Source: DSOI01 sp041394885 (GTDB lineage Bacteria > Acidobacteriota > Terriglobia > Bryobacterales > Bryobacteraceae). From it: 64,000 bases of DNA. Position 1 is the stretch's first letter; each line of letters opens with the position of its first letter. The notes below the pieces were generated by a model, which was not told the origin of the DNA, searched no databases, and worked only from the letters and a program-made list of their open reading frames with translations. The translations under genes were made by a program, and so were the position numbers. Positions 28,937 to 36,518 of this stretch are shown here, piece by piece. The stretch spans positions 1-64,000 of the forward strand of contig JAWKHI010000012.1 of NCBI GenBank assembly GCA_041394885.1, given 5' to 3'.

Positions 28937-30649
28937 CTACAGCCCCAAGGCCCGTTCGAGCTTGCTCAACTCGTTCTCGGCCGTATCGAGGTGCCGGCCC
29001 GCCGCGGCGGCATCGCCCGCGTCGGCTGCGCCCTGCGCTTGATCCATACGGTAGATGAGTCGTTGTTCCGCCGCTGCCCAGTCCTGCCGCAGCCCGAGAC
29101 CCATGCGTGCCTGGGACTGACGCAGGCGATCCAAGGAGCTGCGCACCGCGCCCACCCGCGTCGCTACCAGCACCAGCCGCTCGCGCGCCTGCTCGAGCGC
29201 GGCGTTGGCCGCGGGCGGGGCAGGGGAAGGCGTCAGCGGGGGAGTGGGTTCTGTTCGGGGAGGATCTTTTGCCTGGGGCGGTGACGAGGCAACGGGCGGC
29301 GGGGATGCGTCCGGTGGCTCAGTTCCCGGACGCGGGCCTGAAGGCCGTGCCGGCTCCAGGGCGGGAACTGAGGTTGAACCCTCTGCAGGTTTGGATGCCG
29401 TACCCTGCACCGGAGACGTCGACACCGGAGCCCCCGGAATCGTCGGAGGGACCGGCACGGGAGGCTCCCCGGGATCGGGTGCCGGGGGAGGCGCCGGACC
29501 CGCATTCGGATCCAATGGAGGCGGCTGGGGAGCGGGCGGTTCCGTCACCGCCACCGGCGCCTGCCCGGCTCGTGTGGAGAGCCACTTGGGAACCTGCATC
29601 GCCGCCACAATCAGCACTACGATCGTGATCAGCGATCCGGCCAGGATGTAGAGAACACGCATGCCGTTGCCCTGCCGCGCAATCGCCTGCACCGGAGCCG
29701 CTTGTACAGGGGGGCGCTGGGCCGGGGCTGCCTGCACAGGGGCATCCGCTGCGGCGGCTGCCACCGGCGCCGGTGCAGCGGCTTGCGCGGATGCTTCCGC
29801 CGCCACGCCGCCACCCGCTCCCAAGGCGCCGGACTCGAGCACATGTGCGAGAGCCGTCTTCATCGCCGCCGCGGACTGGAACCGCCGCGCCGGATCCTTT
29901 TCGAGAGCGGTGAGGATGATGCCGTTCAGCGCACCGGGCAACGATGGGTCGAGTTCCCGTGGGGGCGTCGGGGCCTGGTTGAGGTGCCCGGCCATGATGG
30001 AGTATTCGCTTCCCCCCTCGAACGGACGCCGGCCCGTGACGAGCTGGTACAGGGTCACACCCATCGAGTAGATATCGGTGCGGTGATCGATATCCGTGGC
30101 GTTGATTTGCTCCGGCGACATGTAGTAAAGGGACCCCATGGTGAATCCGGTCTTGGTTAACTGGGAGTCCGTCGCCAGGCGCGCGATGCCGAAGTCCATC
30201 AGCTTCACCACGCCCTGCGGGTTGATCATCATGTTGGCGGGCTTGATGTCGCGGTGCACGATGCCGCGCTCATGGGCAGCCTGCAAGCCTTCGAGCGCGT
30301 CGTGGACCCAACGGACCGCGTGCGCCACCGGCAGCCGCTGTTCCGCAATCATGTGGTGCAGCGTCCAGCCCTCCACCAGTTCCATCACCATCAGGATCTG
30401 GCCGTTGACGCGCTGGGCCGTGCGCAGACCCGCGATATTGGGATGCTCGAGGGTGGCCAAAACGCGGATCTCGCGCAGGAAGCGGTCCGTGACCTCCGGG
30501 TCTCCCTGGAGGTTGTCGAGGACCACTTTCATCGCCTCCACGCGGCCGGAAATCGTATTGCGGACCTTGTAGACGGCCCCCATGCCGCCACCGCCGAGGA
30601 TCTCGATGACCTCGTAGTCGCCGACGGTCTCGCCGGGCTGGAATGGCAT
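28937..30649 (-). CDS. Membrane Ser/Thr protein kinase (PknB-type)
   Basis: The 570-residue protein has an N-terminal eukaryotic-type kinase domain: glycine loop GGGGMGAVYK (from residue 19), Lys41, catalytic HRD (132-134), DFG (152-154) and activation segment TMGSLYYMSPEQ. After an Ala/Pro-rich stretch there is one membrane helix (VLYILAGSLITIVVLIVAAM), then a long Pro-rich region and a C-terminal helical domain of about 90 residues with charged heptads. AAGGA precedes the ATG. It follows the CsgG-like gene by 17 bases and is probably cotranscribed. The extracytoplasmic ligand is unknown. Confidence 0.93.
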   Translation of the reverse strand: MPFQPGETVGDYEVIEILGGGGMGAVYKVRNTISGRVEAMKVVLDNLQGDPEVTDRFLREIRVLATLEHPNIAGLRTAQRVNGQILMVMELVEGWTLHHMIAEQRLPVAHAVRWVHDALEGLQAAHERGIVHRDIKPANMMINPQGVVKLMDFGIARLATDSQLTKTGFTMGSLYYMSPEQINATDIDHRTDIYSMGVTLYQLVTGRRPFEGGSEYSIMAGHLNQAPTPPRELDPSLPGALNGIILTALEKDPARRFQSAAAMKTALAHVLESGALGAGGGVAAEASAQAAAPAPVAAAAADAPVQAAPAQRPPVQAAPVQAIARQGNGMRVLYILAGSLITIVVLIVAAMQVPKWLSTRAGQAPVAVTEPPAPQPPPLDPNAGPAPPPAPDPGEPPVPVPPTIPGAPVSTSPVQGTASKPAEGSTSVPALEPARPSGPRPGTEPPDASPPPVASSPPQAKDPPRTEPTPPLTPSPAPPAANAALEQARERLVLVATRVGAVRSSLDRLRQSQARMGLGLRQDWAAAEQRLIYRMDQAQGAADAGDAAAAGRHLDTAENELSKLERALGL

Positions 30650-30666
30650 GATGTCCTTCTTTCGGG

Positions 30667-31668
30667 TTACTGCGCCGCGACCTTGTCGCCCACCTTCGGT
30701 GTGCCCGCGCCGCTGAAGGTGGCCACCGAGGACACCTCATCGGCTTCGGTTACCGTGGCTACTCCCACAGCTTCGGAAATTTCGCGGAGCACCTTGCCGG
30801 TGGCCGGATCCTTGATCGTCCGGGCCACACGCTTCACCGCCAGATGGGCGCCCACGGTGACGCCGCCCTTGGTGCCCACGTTCAGGACGAGCGTGTTGCC
30901 GCTCACGTCGGCAACCAGGCCGTCGATCTCCACCGTGACCGTCGGCAGTTTCCCCGCCTGCCCCACGATGCCGGTGGCTACTTCATCCACTGCCTGCATG
31001 GTGGCTTCGCCGAGAATGGTGGCGCCGAAGTTGGAACTGGACATGTCGTAGGCGCCGGCGCCCAGTTTGCCGCCGCCCCCACCCGCGCCGAGCAGAGAGG
31101 CGCCGGAGCGCTTGGATTCGCCCTTGCCCGTGGCCACGGCCACAATCTCCGCCGTGTCGACGTTGACCAGACGCGCCGTGATCGCCACCGACGCCTTCGA
31201 GTCCTTCTTGCCCACGCCGCCGAGCCCGAAGCGTCCGCCTACACCGCCCAGTCCGCCGAGGTTGGTGGACTTATCGTCGCGCCCGAATTGGGTGATCGAA
31301 CCCACCAGGATCGCGCTCACGCCCAGTACTTTGCCGATTTTGGCGGCGCTGGTGGAATCGGCGCGGTCGCTGTTGGAAAAATTCTGCTCGGCCAGGATCT
31401 TGTCCAACGCTTTGCGTTCGATGACGGAATAGGTGCCGTCTTTCACGAACCGTTCCACCAGCAGGTCCGCGATACCCTTACCTACGTCCACGTTTTGGCC
31501 GAACAGCGCGGCCACACCCGATTGGACCGTGCCGTAGTCGAAATCAAGAACGGCGATCCGTTTCTTCGCGGTCTGGGCGGCTGCGGCGGGAGCCAGGGCG
31601 AGGATGAGCATCAAGCCAGTGTAGGGATGGATTCTCCGGATAGGTGACATCATGGTTCTTGTCAACAT
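30667..31668 (-). CDS. CsgG-family exported protein
   Basis: The 333-residue protein has a signal peptide (around GLMLILALAPAAAAQTA) with no lipobox Cys, then a CsgG-like domain (RIAVLDFDYGTV, VIERKALDKILAEQNF, ILVGSITQFG). A Gly-rich insert GGLGGVGGRFGLGGVG interrupts it, and a C-terminal beta domain follows (FlgT-like, VGDKVAAQ). CsgG itself is a curli secretion pore, but this looks like the widespread soluble relatives of unknown role. It probably forms a unit with the downstream Ser/Thr kinase. ATG 31668 has AGAGG 5 bases upstream; ATG 31653 is an alternative. Confidence 0.78.
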   Translation of the reverse strand: MLTRTMMSPIRRIHPYTGLMLILALAPAAAAQTAKKRIAVLDFDYGTVQSGVAALFGQNVDVGKGIADLLVERFVKDGTYSVIERKALDKILAEQNFSNSDRADSTSAAKIGKVLGVSAILVGSITQFGRDDKSTNLGGLGGVGGRFGLGGVGKKDSKASVAITARLVNVDTAEIVAVATGKGESKRSGASLLGAGGGGGKLGAGAYDMSSSNFGATILGEATMQAVDEVATGIVGQAGKLPTVTVEIDGLVADVSGNTLVLNVGTKGGVTVGAHLAVKRVARTIKDPATGKVLREISEAVGVATVTEADEVSSVATFSGAGTPKVGDKVAAQ

Positions 31669-31721
31669 AATAGCCTCTGAGAGGGCCGGTGGCTACCCTT
31701 CCGTGTGAGGGCGTTACGCGC

Positions 31722-31737
31722 GCGGGCACACGCCCGC
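31722..31737. other. GC hairpin in the divergent csgG-like/sigma factor gap
   Basis: A perfect GCGGGC/GCCCGC stem with an ACAC loop lies in the 144-base gap that must hold the promoters of both divergent genes. An alternative pairing, GGGCGT with ACGCCC, overlaps it. It lacks a T run, so it is more likely an operator or leader element than a terminator. Confidence 0.3.
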
Positions 31738-31812
31738 CCATTGCCGCGAATCCCCCCGGTAGACGATACTAATTGAAACCGAAACCGGCTGGGTGGCGTC
31801 CCTTAGTTCGCT

Positions 31813-32487
31813 ATGGCGAATTCCACTGGATTGTCGAACACGCTGTCCTTCCCAGCGGTTTCCGGTAAAGTGAAGGCGAAACGCGTGGATCACAACTCGT
31901 CTGAGGAAGCCGCTCTTGTCCGCCGCATGCAAAGCGGCGATGAGATGGCGTTCCGCGAGATTGTTGACCGCTATCAATCCAAAGTCTTTTCAATCATCTA
32001 CGGGATTTTACGGAATCGCAACGACGCCGAGGACATCGCCCAGCAGGTGTTCGCGAAGGTCTACTTCTCTATCCGCGGGTTCGATTTCCGGTCCAGCCTC
32101 CTCACCTGGATCTACAAGATCACGGTGAACGAGTGCTACGACTACCTGCGCAAGAAGAAGGTCCGCAAGCTGGTTTATGAAAGCGACTTCAGCGAGGAGG
32201 AGTCCCAGCGCCTGGAGCGGAGTGACCGCTCGGCCGATAACCAGCCGATGCTCGACGAGACGCTCGCGCGGCGAGACCTGGTGATGAAGCTCCTCGCGAA
32301 AGTGTCGGAAGAGGATCGAAAGCTGCTTCTTTTGAAAGAAGTCGAAGGTTTGTCCGTGGAAGAGCTGGCGAGCGTGACCGGGATGAACGAGAACACGATC
32401 AAGGTGAAACTGTTCCGCGCCCGCCAGAAGCTGGTGAAGGCGGCGCAGCGCATCGCTCCCAAGCTCACTTCCGCTATCTTTGCTTGA
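31813..32487 (+). CDS. ECF-type RNA polymerase sigma factor
   Basis: The 224-residue protein has region 2 (VDRYQSKVFSIIYGILRNRN, then DAEDIAQQVFAKVY and DFRSSLLTWIYKI) and region 4 (LLLLKEVEGLSVEELASVTG, then TIKVKLFRARQKL), the layout of group 4 sigma factors. About 30 residues precede region 2. The next gene encodes a protein that looks like its membrane anti-sigma factor. The start at ATG 31813 has no good ribosome-binding site; starts further in are possible. Confidence 0.93.
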   Translation: MANSTGLSNTLSFPAVSGKVKAKRVDHNSSEEAALVRRMQSGDEMAFREIVDRYQSKVFSIIYGILRNRNDAEDIAQQVFAKVYFSIRGFDFRSSLLTWIYKITVNECYDYLRKKKVRKLVYESDFSEEESQRLERSDRSADNQPMLDETLARRDLVMKLLAKVSEEDRKLLLLKEVEGLSVEELASVTGMNENTIKVKLFRARQKLVKAAQRIAPKLTSAIFA

Positions 32488-32518
32488 ATGCATCGATTAG
32501 GCTGGCGGCGGCCGGCCT

Positions 32519-32548
32519 TTGATGACTCGCCGCCGTTGGGGATATGAT
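32519..32548 (+). promoter_or_regulatory. Putative promoter upstream of the anti-sigma gene
   Basis: TTGATG (32519-32524) and TATGAT (32543-32548) are separated by 18 bases, a reasonable housekeeping-sigma promoter. A start near 32555 would place the three leader hairpins at the very 5' end of the transcript. Confidence 0.4.
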
Positions 32549-32560
32549 AGAGAGTTCCAA

Positions 32561-32628
32561 GCGGGCGTTGACAAAAAAAGACCCGCAGCCCGGCTGGCAA
32601 CAGCCGACAGCGCTTCAAAACAAGCGCT
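32561..32628 (+). promoter_or_regulatory. Three tandem hairpins in the anti-sigma gene leader
   Basis: In a row are GCGGG/CCCGC (32561-32565 with 32582-32586, enclosing a run of As), CGGCTG-GCAA-CAGCCG (32591-32606, a GNRA tetraloop) and AGCGCTT/AAGCGCT (32609-32615 with 32622-32628). The last ends just before the GAGGGAAG that should bind ribosomes. There is no T run after any stem, so translational control or RNA stability is more likely than termination. Confidence 0.45.
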
Positions 32629-32646
32629 TTGTGAGGGAAGAAGACG

Positions 32647-33150
32647 ATGGACCGCAACAATATTGAGGAACATCTCGAAGATTACCTACGGGGCTCCTTG
32701 GATCCCCGGGCCGCCGCCGAGTTCGACAAGGCTCTGGCTGCCGACGAGGCGACTCACGCGATGGTGAAACAGTTTCAGGCCCAATCGGAACTGCTGCGAG
32801 CGCTCCGGCCTCCTGCATCGCTCGCCCCCGAAGATCTGGAGCCGGCTCCAGGCTTCTATGCCCGGGTTCTAGAGCGCGTCGAGCAGCAACGCAGTACCTC
32901 CATCTGGACTGTGTTTGCCGAGCCGCATTTCTTCCGCCGCCTCGCCTTCGCCTCCGGCGCCCTGCTCGTTTTGCTGGGCGTGGTGATGGCGACTGCCGAG
33001 CCGGAGGCTCCTGTGTTCGCCGAACAGCAGCAGATCGTCAGTCCGGAAATGGAACTGGCTCGTGAGCCGGAACCGGTGCTGGATGTTACCAGTGTGACCT
33101 CCGGCGATCGAGCCCGTATTCTCGTCGATCTCACCACCTACGAGCAGTAA
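32647..33150 (+). CDS. Putative membrane anti-sigma factor
   Basis: The 167-residue protein opens with NNIEEHLEDYLRGSLDPRAA, the cytoplasmic anti-sigma-like helix pattern, followed by one membrane helix (LAFASGALLVLLGVVMA) and a short periplasmic tail of about 50 residues. It has no HxxxCxxC zinc motif, so it is not a ZAS-type factor. Position directly after the ECF sigma gene supports the role; similarity to known anti-sigma domains is weak. Confidence 0.6.
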   Translation: MDRNNIEEHLEDYLRGSLDPRAAAEFDKALAADEATHAMVKQFQAQSELLRALRPPASLAPEDLEPAPGFYARVLERVEQQRSTSIWTVFAEPHFFRRLAFASGALLVLLGVVMATAEPEAPVFAEQQQIVSPEMELAREPEPVLDVTSVTSGDRARILVDLTTYEQ

Positions 33151-33233
33151 CGTATGTGCAATCGAGGATCCCACCCCGCGCCCAGGCCGCATCGCGAGCA
33201 GGGGTCGCGCGCGGGCTCGGAAGGAGTATGGCG

Positions 33234-33614
33234 ATGAACCCATCTCCGTGGCGCGATCCCCGCGTGGTGTCCCTTCTTCTACTCGTGTTTCTTTGCGGAT
33301 CGGCCGCGGGCGCTCTCGGCTTCCGCTATTCATCGCGGTCCTCTTCCACAGCCGCGGCAGCCAAGACTTGGAAGGAGGGCGGCAAGGATATTTCGCTGCA
33401 GCGTTTCCGTACCGAGTTGAGCCTCACCGATGAGCAGGCCGGCGAAGTGGAAGCCGTGCTGGATGACTTCATGAAGTACTACCAGACCCTCCAAGCGCAG
33501 ATGGATGAGGTCCGGGCCGACGGTAAGGAACGCATCCTGCACATCCTCAAGCCCGATCAGCAGGAGCGCTTCAAACGCATGCTGAGTGACCTTCAGGCGC
33601 GCCAGATCCGCTAG
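33234..33614 (+). CDS. CpxP/CnrX-like periplasmic helical protein
   Basis: The 126-residue protein has an N-terminal membrane anchor (VVSLLLLVFLCGSAAGALGF) and a helical domain LSLTDEQAGEVEAVLDDFMK followed by RERI-type and LKPDQQERFKRML helices. The pair LTDEQ and LxPDQxxxF is typical of CpxP, Spy and CnrX-type stress or metal sensors. AAGGAG lies 7 bases before ATG 33234, preferred over ATG 33228 where it would be too close. It completes a sigma, anti-sigma and sensor-like set, so it may signal envelope state to the anti-sigma factor. Confidence 0.7.
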   Translation: MNPSPWRDPRVVSLLLLVFLCGSAAGALGFRYSSRSSSTAAAAKTWKEGGKDISLQRFRTELSLTDEQAGEVEAVLDDFMKYYQTLQAQMDEVRADGKERILHILKPDQQERFKRMLSDLQARQIR

Positions 33615-33729
33615 ACGACGCTTGCGCACCTCCTGACAGTCGGCGATACTGATTGCAGGACGGATTCGTTGCAACCTGTGCGACCGCCGTCCCGACAGTC
33701 GACGTGACCGACGAAGCGAGGAGGAAATC

Positions 33730-33801
33730 ATGTCCCCGATTGCACAAACCCCGATGCCGCCGAGCCTGTCTGCCGCCTCTTCGCTGCCCTCGGGTCAGTA
33801 A
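33730..33801 (+). CDS. Possible 23-residue small ORF with strong ribosome-binding site
   Basis: ATG 33730 follows GAGGAGG by 5 bases, the best Shine-Dalgarno sequence in the region, and reads 23 codons to TAA at 33799. The peptide starts MSPIAQTPMPPSL and is rich in Pro, Ser and Ala. It lies in the 304-base gap between the CpxP-like and RbfA-like genes. It could be a leader peptide or a free small protein; no relative is recognised and codon bias cannot be judged at this length. Confidence 0.35.
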   Translation: MSPIAQTPMPPSLSAASSLPSGQ

Positions 33802-33862
33802 GCTGGCTCCCCGGGCTCGCGCCCATCGTTTCTCTCAAAAAACAAGCTGAGCGGTTCTTTGC

Positions 33863-33887
33863 GCGCACTCGTGCGCGGAGAGTGCGC
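33863..33887 (+). promoter_or_regulatory. Hairpin before the RbfA-like gene
   Basis: GCGCACTC (33863-33870) pairs perfectly with GAGTGCGC (33880-33887) across a 9-base loop. A shorter alternative, GCGCA-CTCG-TGCGC (33863-33876), would exclude it. It ends 17 bases before the GGGGAG of the RbfA-like gene and has no T run. Confidence 0.4.
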
Positions 33888-33918
33888 TGCCGTACGTGCA
33901 AACAGGGGAGAAGTGTTT

Positions 33919-34332
33919 TTGAAACGACATCATCGTGTTCCCAGAGAATCACAGTTCATGGATCCGGACTTCGCGGAGGTTCTCCACGAAACCGGGTCCG
34001 ATCGCCGGTCCTCGCTGCGTCAAGCCGAGCGCAAAACCCGGCAATTCTGCCGCCAGGTGCAACTGGCGCTCAACATCGCCTTCGCCGATTGCGGCGGTAT
34101 GCAAGATCTCTTCGCGGAGGAGGTTTCCCCAGCGCCCGACTGTGGGCGGCTTCTGGTGCATGTCGCCATCCCGCCGGGCCGTCCGGTGGCCGATGCCATC
34201 GCCGTGCTCGGCGCGCAAACCGCTCGTCTCCGCGCGGAGGTGGCCGCGACGATTAGCCGCAAACGGACGCCGCAGCTATTTTTCGCGCCCGTGGATCCGG
34301 CCATTCCTCTTGATGGAGGCAGCGATGAGTAG
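33919..34332 (+). CDS. RbfA-like protein (ribosome-binding factor A family)
   Basis: The protein, 137 residues from TTG 33919, resembles RbfA, which binds the 16S rRNA central region during 30S maturation and cold adaptation. Visible are RKTRQFCRQVQLALNIAFAD, then GRLLVHVAIPPG, LGAQTARLRAEVAATISRK and RTPQLFFAPVDPAIP; the order matches the RbfA KH-like fold, with FxxD near the end. GGGGAG lies 8 bases before TTG 33919; ATG 33958 is an alternative start. It overlaps rtcB by 8 bases. A normal housekeeping rbfA usually lies by infB or truB, so this is probably a paralogue. Confidence 0.6.
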   Translation: MKRHHRVPRESQFMDPDFAEVLHETGSDRRSSLRQAERKTRQFCRQVQLALNIAFADCGGMQDLFAEEVSPAPDCGRLLVHVAIPPGRPVADAIAVLGAQTARLRAEVAATISRKRTPQLFFAPVDPAIPLDGGSDE

Positions 34333-35464
34333 CCCGGCGCTCCCGCCGGTGCGCACGTGGCTCTCCGCGCCGATGAGCCGCGACGTGGCGGAGGCCATCG
34401 AGCGCCTTCGCCGGGCGCCCGACGTGCGGCAGATTGCCGTGATGCCCGATGTCCATCTGTCCGCCGATGTGTGCATCGGCGTCGCCGCCGCCACCTCCTG
34501 CCTGATCTATCCGCAGGCGGTGGGCGGCGACATCGGATGCGGCATGCTCGCGGTGGCCCTGGACGTAGAGGCCGAAGCCCTGACGGATCGAAGAGCCGCC
34601 GGTGCGGTGCTGGCCGATCTTGGCCACGCCGTGCCTGCCCGGCGGCGAAACCGCTCTTCGGCCATTGCGCAGCCGGATGACGTGGCCGGCGGATCCCTCA
34701 GCCATCCTGGCCTCGAATCCATCCGGCGGCACGATGGTATGCTCGAGTTCGCCACGCTCGGCAGCGGAAATCATTTCCTCGAGATTCAGGTGGATCAGGA
34801 CAACCGGCTCTGGCTTATGGTGCACAGCGGGTCACGGGCGCTCGGCCCGGCCATCCGCGATCACCATTTGTCACGCGCGCAGCCGGTGGGTGGCCGACTG
34901 CGGGCCCTCGAGGCAGACACGGCCCAGGGCGGTGAATACCTGCATGACGCTGCCTGGGCGCGGAGTTTCGCCGCCGCGTCACGAACCGCCATCGCCGAAC
35001 AAGCCGGCCGCGTGCTGGCCATGCGCCTGGGTGCGCATCTGTGTTGGGACACGGCCATTGCCACCGACCACAACCATGTGTCGCGGGAGCGGCACGGCGA
35101 TTGCGATTTTTGGGTCCATCGCAAAGGCGCGATGCCTGCGCGCCGGGGCGAGCCAGGAGTCCTGCCGGGATCCATGGGAAGCCTCAGCTTCCATGTGGCG
35201 GGCCGCGGACACTCCCACGCGCTCTGCTCGAGCGCTCATGGAGCAGGCCGGACGCTCAGCCGCTCCGAAGCGCGCGCGAAGGTCACCGTACGCGATTTTC
35301 ATCGGCAAATGCAGGGCGTCTGGTACGACGCGCGGCTCACCGCCAAGCTGCTCGATGAAGCTCCGTCCGCCTACAAAGACATTCGCGGCGTGCTGCGGGC
35401 GCAGAAGGAGCCGGTGAAGGTGACCCGCACGCTTCGCCCGGTGTTGAACTACAAGGGAGCCTGA
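34325..35464 (+). CDS. rtcB: RNA-splicing ligase RtcB
   Basis: RtcB joins 2',3'-cyclic phosphate or 3'-phosphate RNA ends to 5'-hydroxyl ends using GTP and Mn2+. The 379-residue protein has metal ligand Cys72 in GGDIGCGM, LGSGNHFLEIQ, MVHSGSR, ATDHNHV and the guanylylated His305 in SAHGAGRTLSR. GGAGG is 5 bases before ATG 34325. No archease, rtcA or prfH is adjacent; instead an RbfA-like gene overlaps the start, linking the ligase to ribosomal RNA. The stop overlaps the convergent globin gene by 16 bases. Confidence 0.95.
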   Translation: MSSPALPPVRTWLSAPMSRDVAEAIERLRRAPDVRQIAVMPDVHLSADVCIGVAAATSCLIYPQAVGGDIGCGMLAVALDVEAEALTDRRAAGAVLADLGHAVPARRRNRSSAIAQPDDVAGGSLSHPGLESIRRHDGMLEFATLGSGNHFLEIQVDQDNRLWLMVHSGSRALGPAIRDHHLSRAQPVGGRLRALEADTAQGGEYLHDAAWARSFAAASRTAIAEQAGRVLAMRLGAHLCWDTAIATDHNHVSRERHGDCDFWVHRKGAMPARRGEPGVLPGSMGSLSFHVAGRGHSHALCSSAHGAGRTLSRSEARAKVTVRDFHRQMQGVWYDARLTAKLLDEAPSAYKDIRGVLRAQKEPVKVTRTLRPVLNYKGA

Positions 35465-36483
35465 GCCGCGGTCAACAACTTGGCGACCTCCGTGCGGCGG
35501 CAGTTGAGGGCACGTTGGAGCGGCGTGTCTCCCCGGGCGTCCCGTGCGTGAATAGCGGCGCCGCAGTCGAGCAGCGCCTCCGCGATCGCAACATGGCCTC
35601 GCCGGGCCGCCATATGCAGCGGCGTCGCACGGGTGACGCCGCCGCACGCGTTCACCGCGGCGCCCGCTTTCACAAGCACACGGACCACGGCAGGGCCCTC
35701 CTCCGTCCCGCATTCGTTCGCAACGCAGTACAACGGCGTATGGCCGCCACGGTCCAGTGCGTTGGGGCTGGCACCTTGCCGGAGCAGCAGGTCGACCACG
35801 TCGATCGCACCAGCGCCGGACGCGAAATGCAATAGTAGCTTTCCGGCAAATCGCCGCTCGGCGGTCCGCGGCTCGCGCCGTATCGCACTCTCCACGTAGC
35901 CGATCAGTGCCGCGCGCCGTGACTGCATCATCCTCGACAGAAGTCCAACGAACACCGCGGGACGCGCCTCCATCATCGGAGCCAGTGCGAGGGCGGTCTC
36001 ATCGTCAGCGGCGGCGATGGCGGCAACGGCCTCATCCAGATGCCGCTGTGCCTTCCACCGCGCCGCCAGTTCGTCCTTCTCCGGCGAGATTTGCTCCGTC
36101 TCGACATCGGCGCCCATCACGTACGCGGAGGTGTGCAAGAAGAATCGATTCAGGGTCTCGCGCGTGGCGTCAGTGACCGGCGCGGCGTCGAGCGCGGCCC
36201 GCATGTGTTTCAGCCATGCACTCCGCTGCGCGGGGGCGATCGCGAAGCGGGCGTGCGATTCGCGCAGGCTCAACCACCATCGTTTCTGCGTCTGCTCCTC
36301 ATCGCCTCCGAGAAACTGGATGAGGAATGCGGCAAATTCTTCGATTGCGCACCGCAGACTCTTTCCAGGGAACAACGGACGTAGAACCGGATCCTTGCCC
36401 ACCCGCGCGTAGAACGCCGCCGAAAGGGTACGGCAGCCCTCCTCGCCGCCCAGCATTTCGAGCAATGTCGCCGGGTTGTCCAT
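35449..36483 (-). CDS. Truncated haemoglobin fused to ankyrin repeats
   Basis: The 344-residue protein joins a globin and ankyrins. Residues 1-126 are a 2-on-2 truncated globin of group II type: FYARVGKDPVLRPLFP near the B helix with Tyr25, proximal His77 in LRESHARF and Trp90 in AWLKHM. A helical spacer follows, and from about residue 220 to the end lie four ankyrin repeats (for example TPLHMAARRGHVAIAEALLDCGA). Haem would bind oxygen or NO, and the ankyrins probably mediate a protein contact. ATG 36483 fits the globin start. It ends the minus-strand unit that begins with the MFS gene. Confidence 0.9.
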   Translation of the reverse strand: MDNPATLLEMLGGEEGCRTLSAAFYARVGKDPVLRPLFPGKSLRCAIEEFAAFLIQFLGGDEEQTQKRWWLSLRESHARFAIAPAQRSAWLKHMRAALDAAPVTDATRETLNRFFLHTSAYVMGADVETEQISPEKDELAARWKAQRHLDEAVAAIAAADDETALALAPMMEARPAVFVGLLSRMMQSRRAALIGYVESAIRREPRTAERRFAGKLLLHFASGAGAIDVVDLLLRQGASPNALDRGGHTPLYCVANECGTEEGPAVVRVLVKAGAAVNACGGVTRATPLHMAARRGHVAIAEALLDCGAAIHARDARGDTPLQRALNCRRTEVAKLLTAAQAPL

Positions 36484-36518
36484 GTCGCGAAGAGGGTCTC
36501 GCGGCCAACCTGGTGCGG

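Noticed and set aside
32568..32573. Perfect -35 box TTGACA upstream of the anti-sigma gene
   Set aside because: No -10-like sequence lies 16-18 bases downstream, where the GC-rich second hairpin sits; it lies within the first hairpin's loop.
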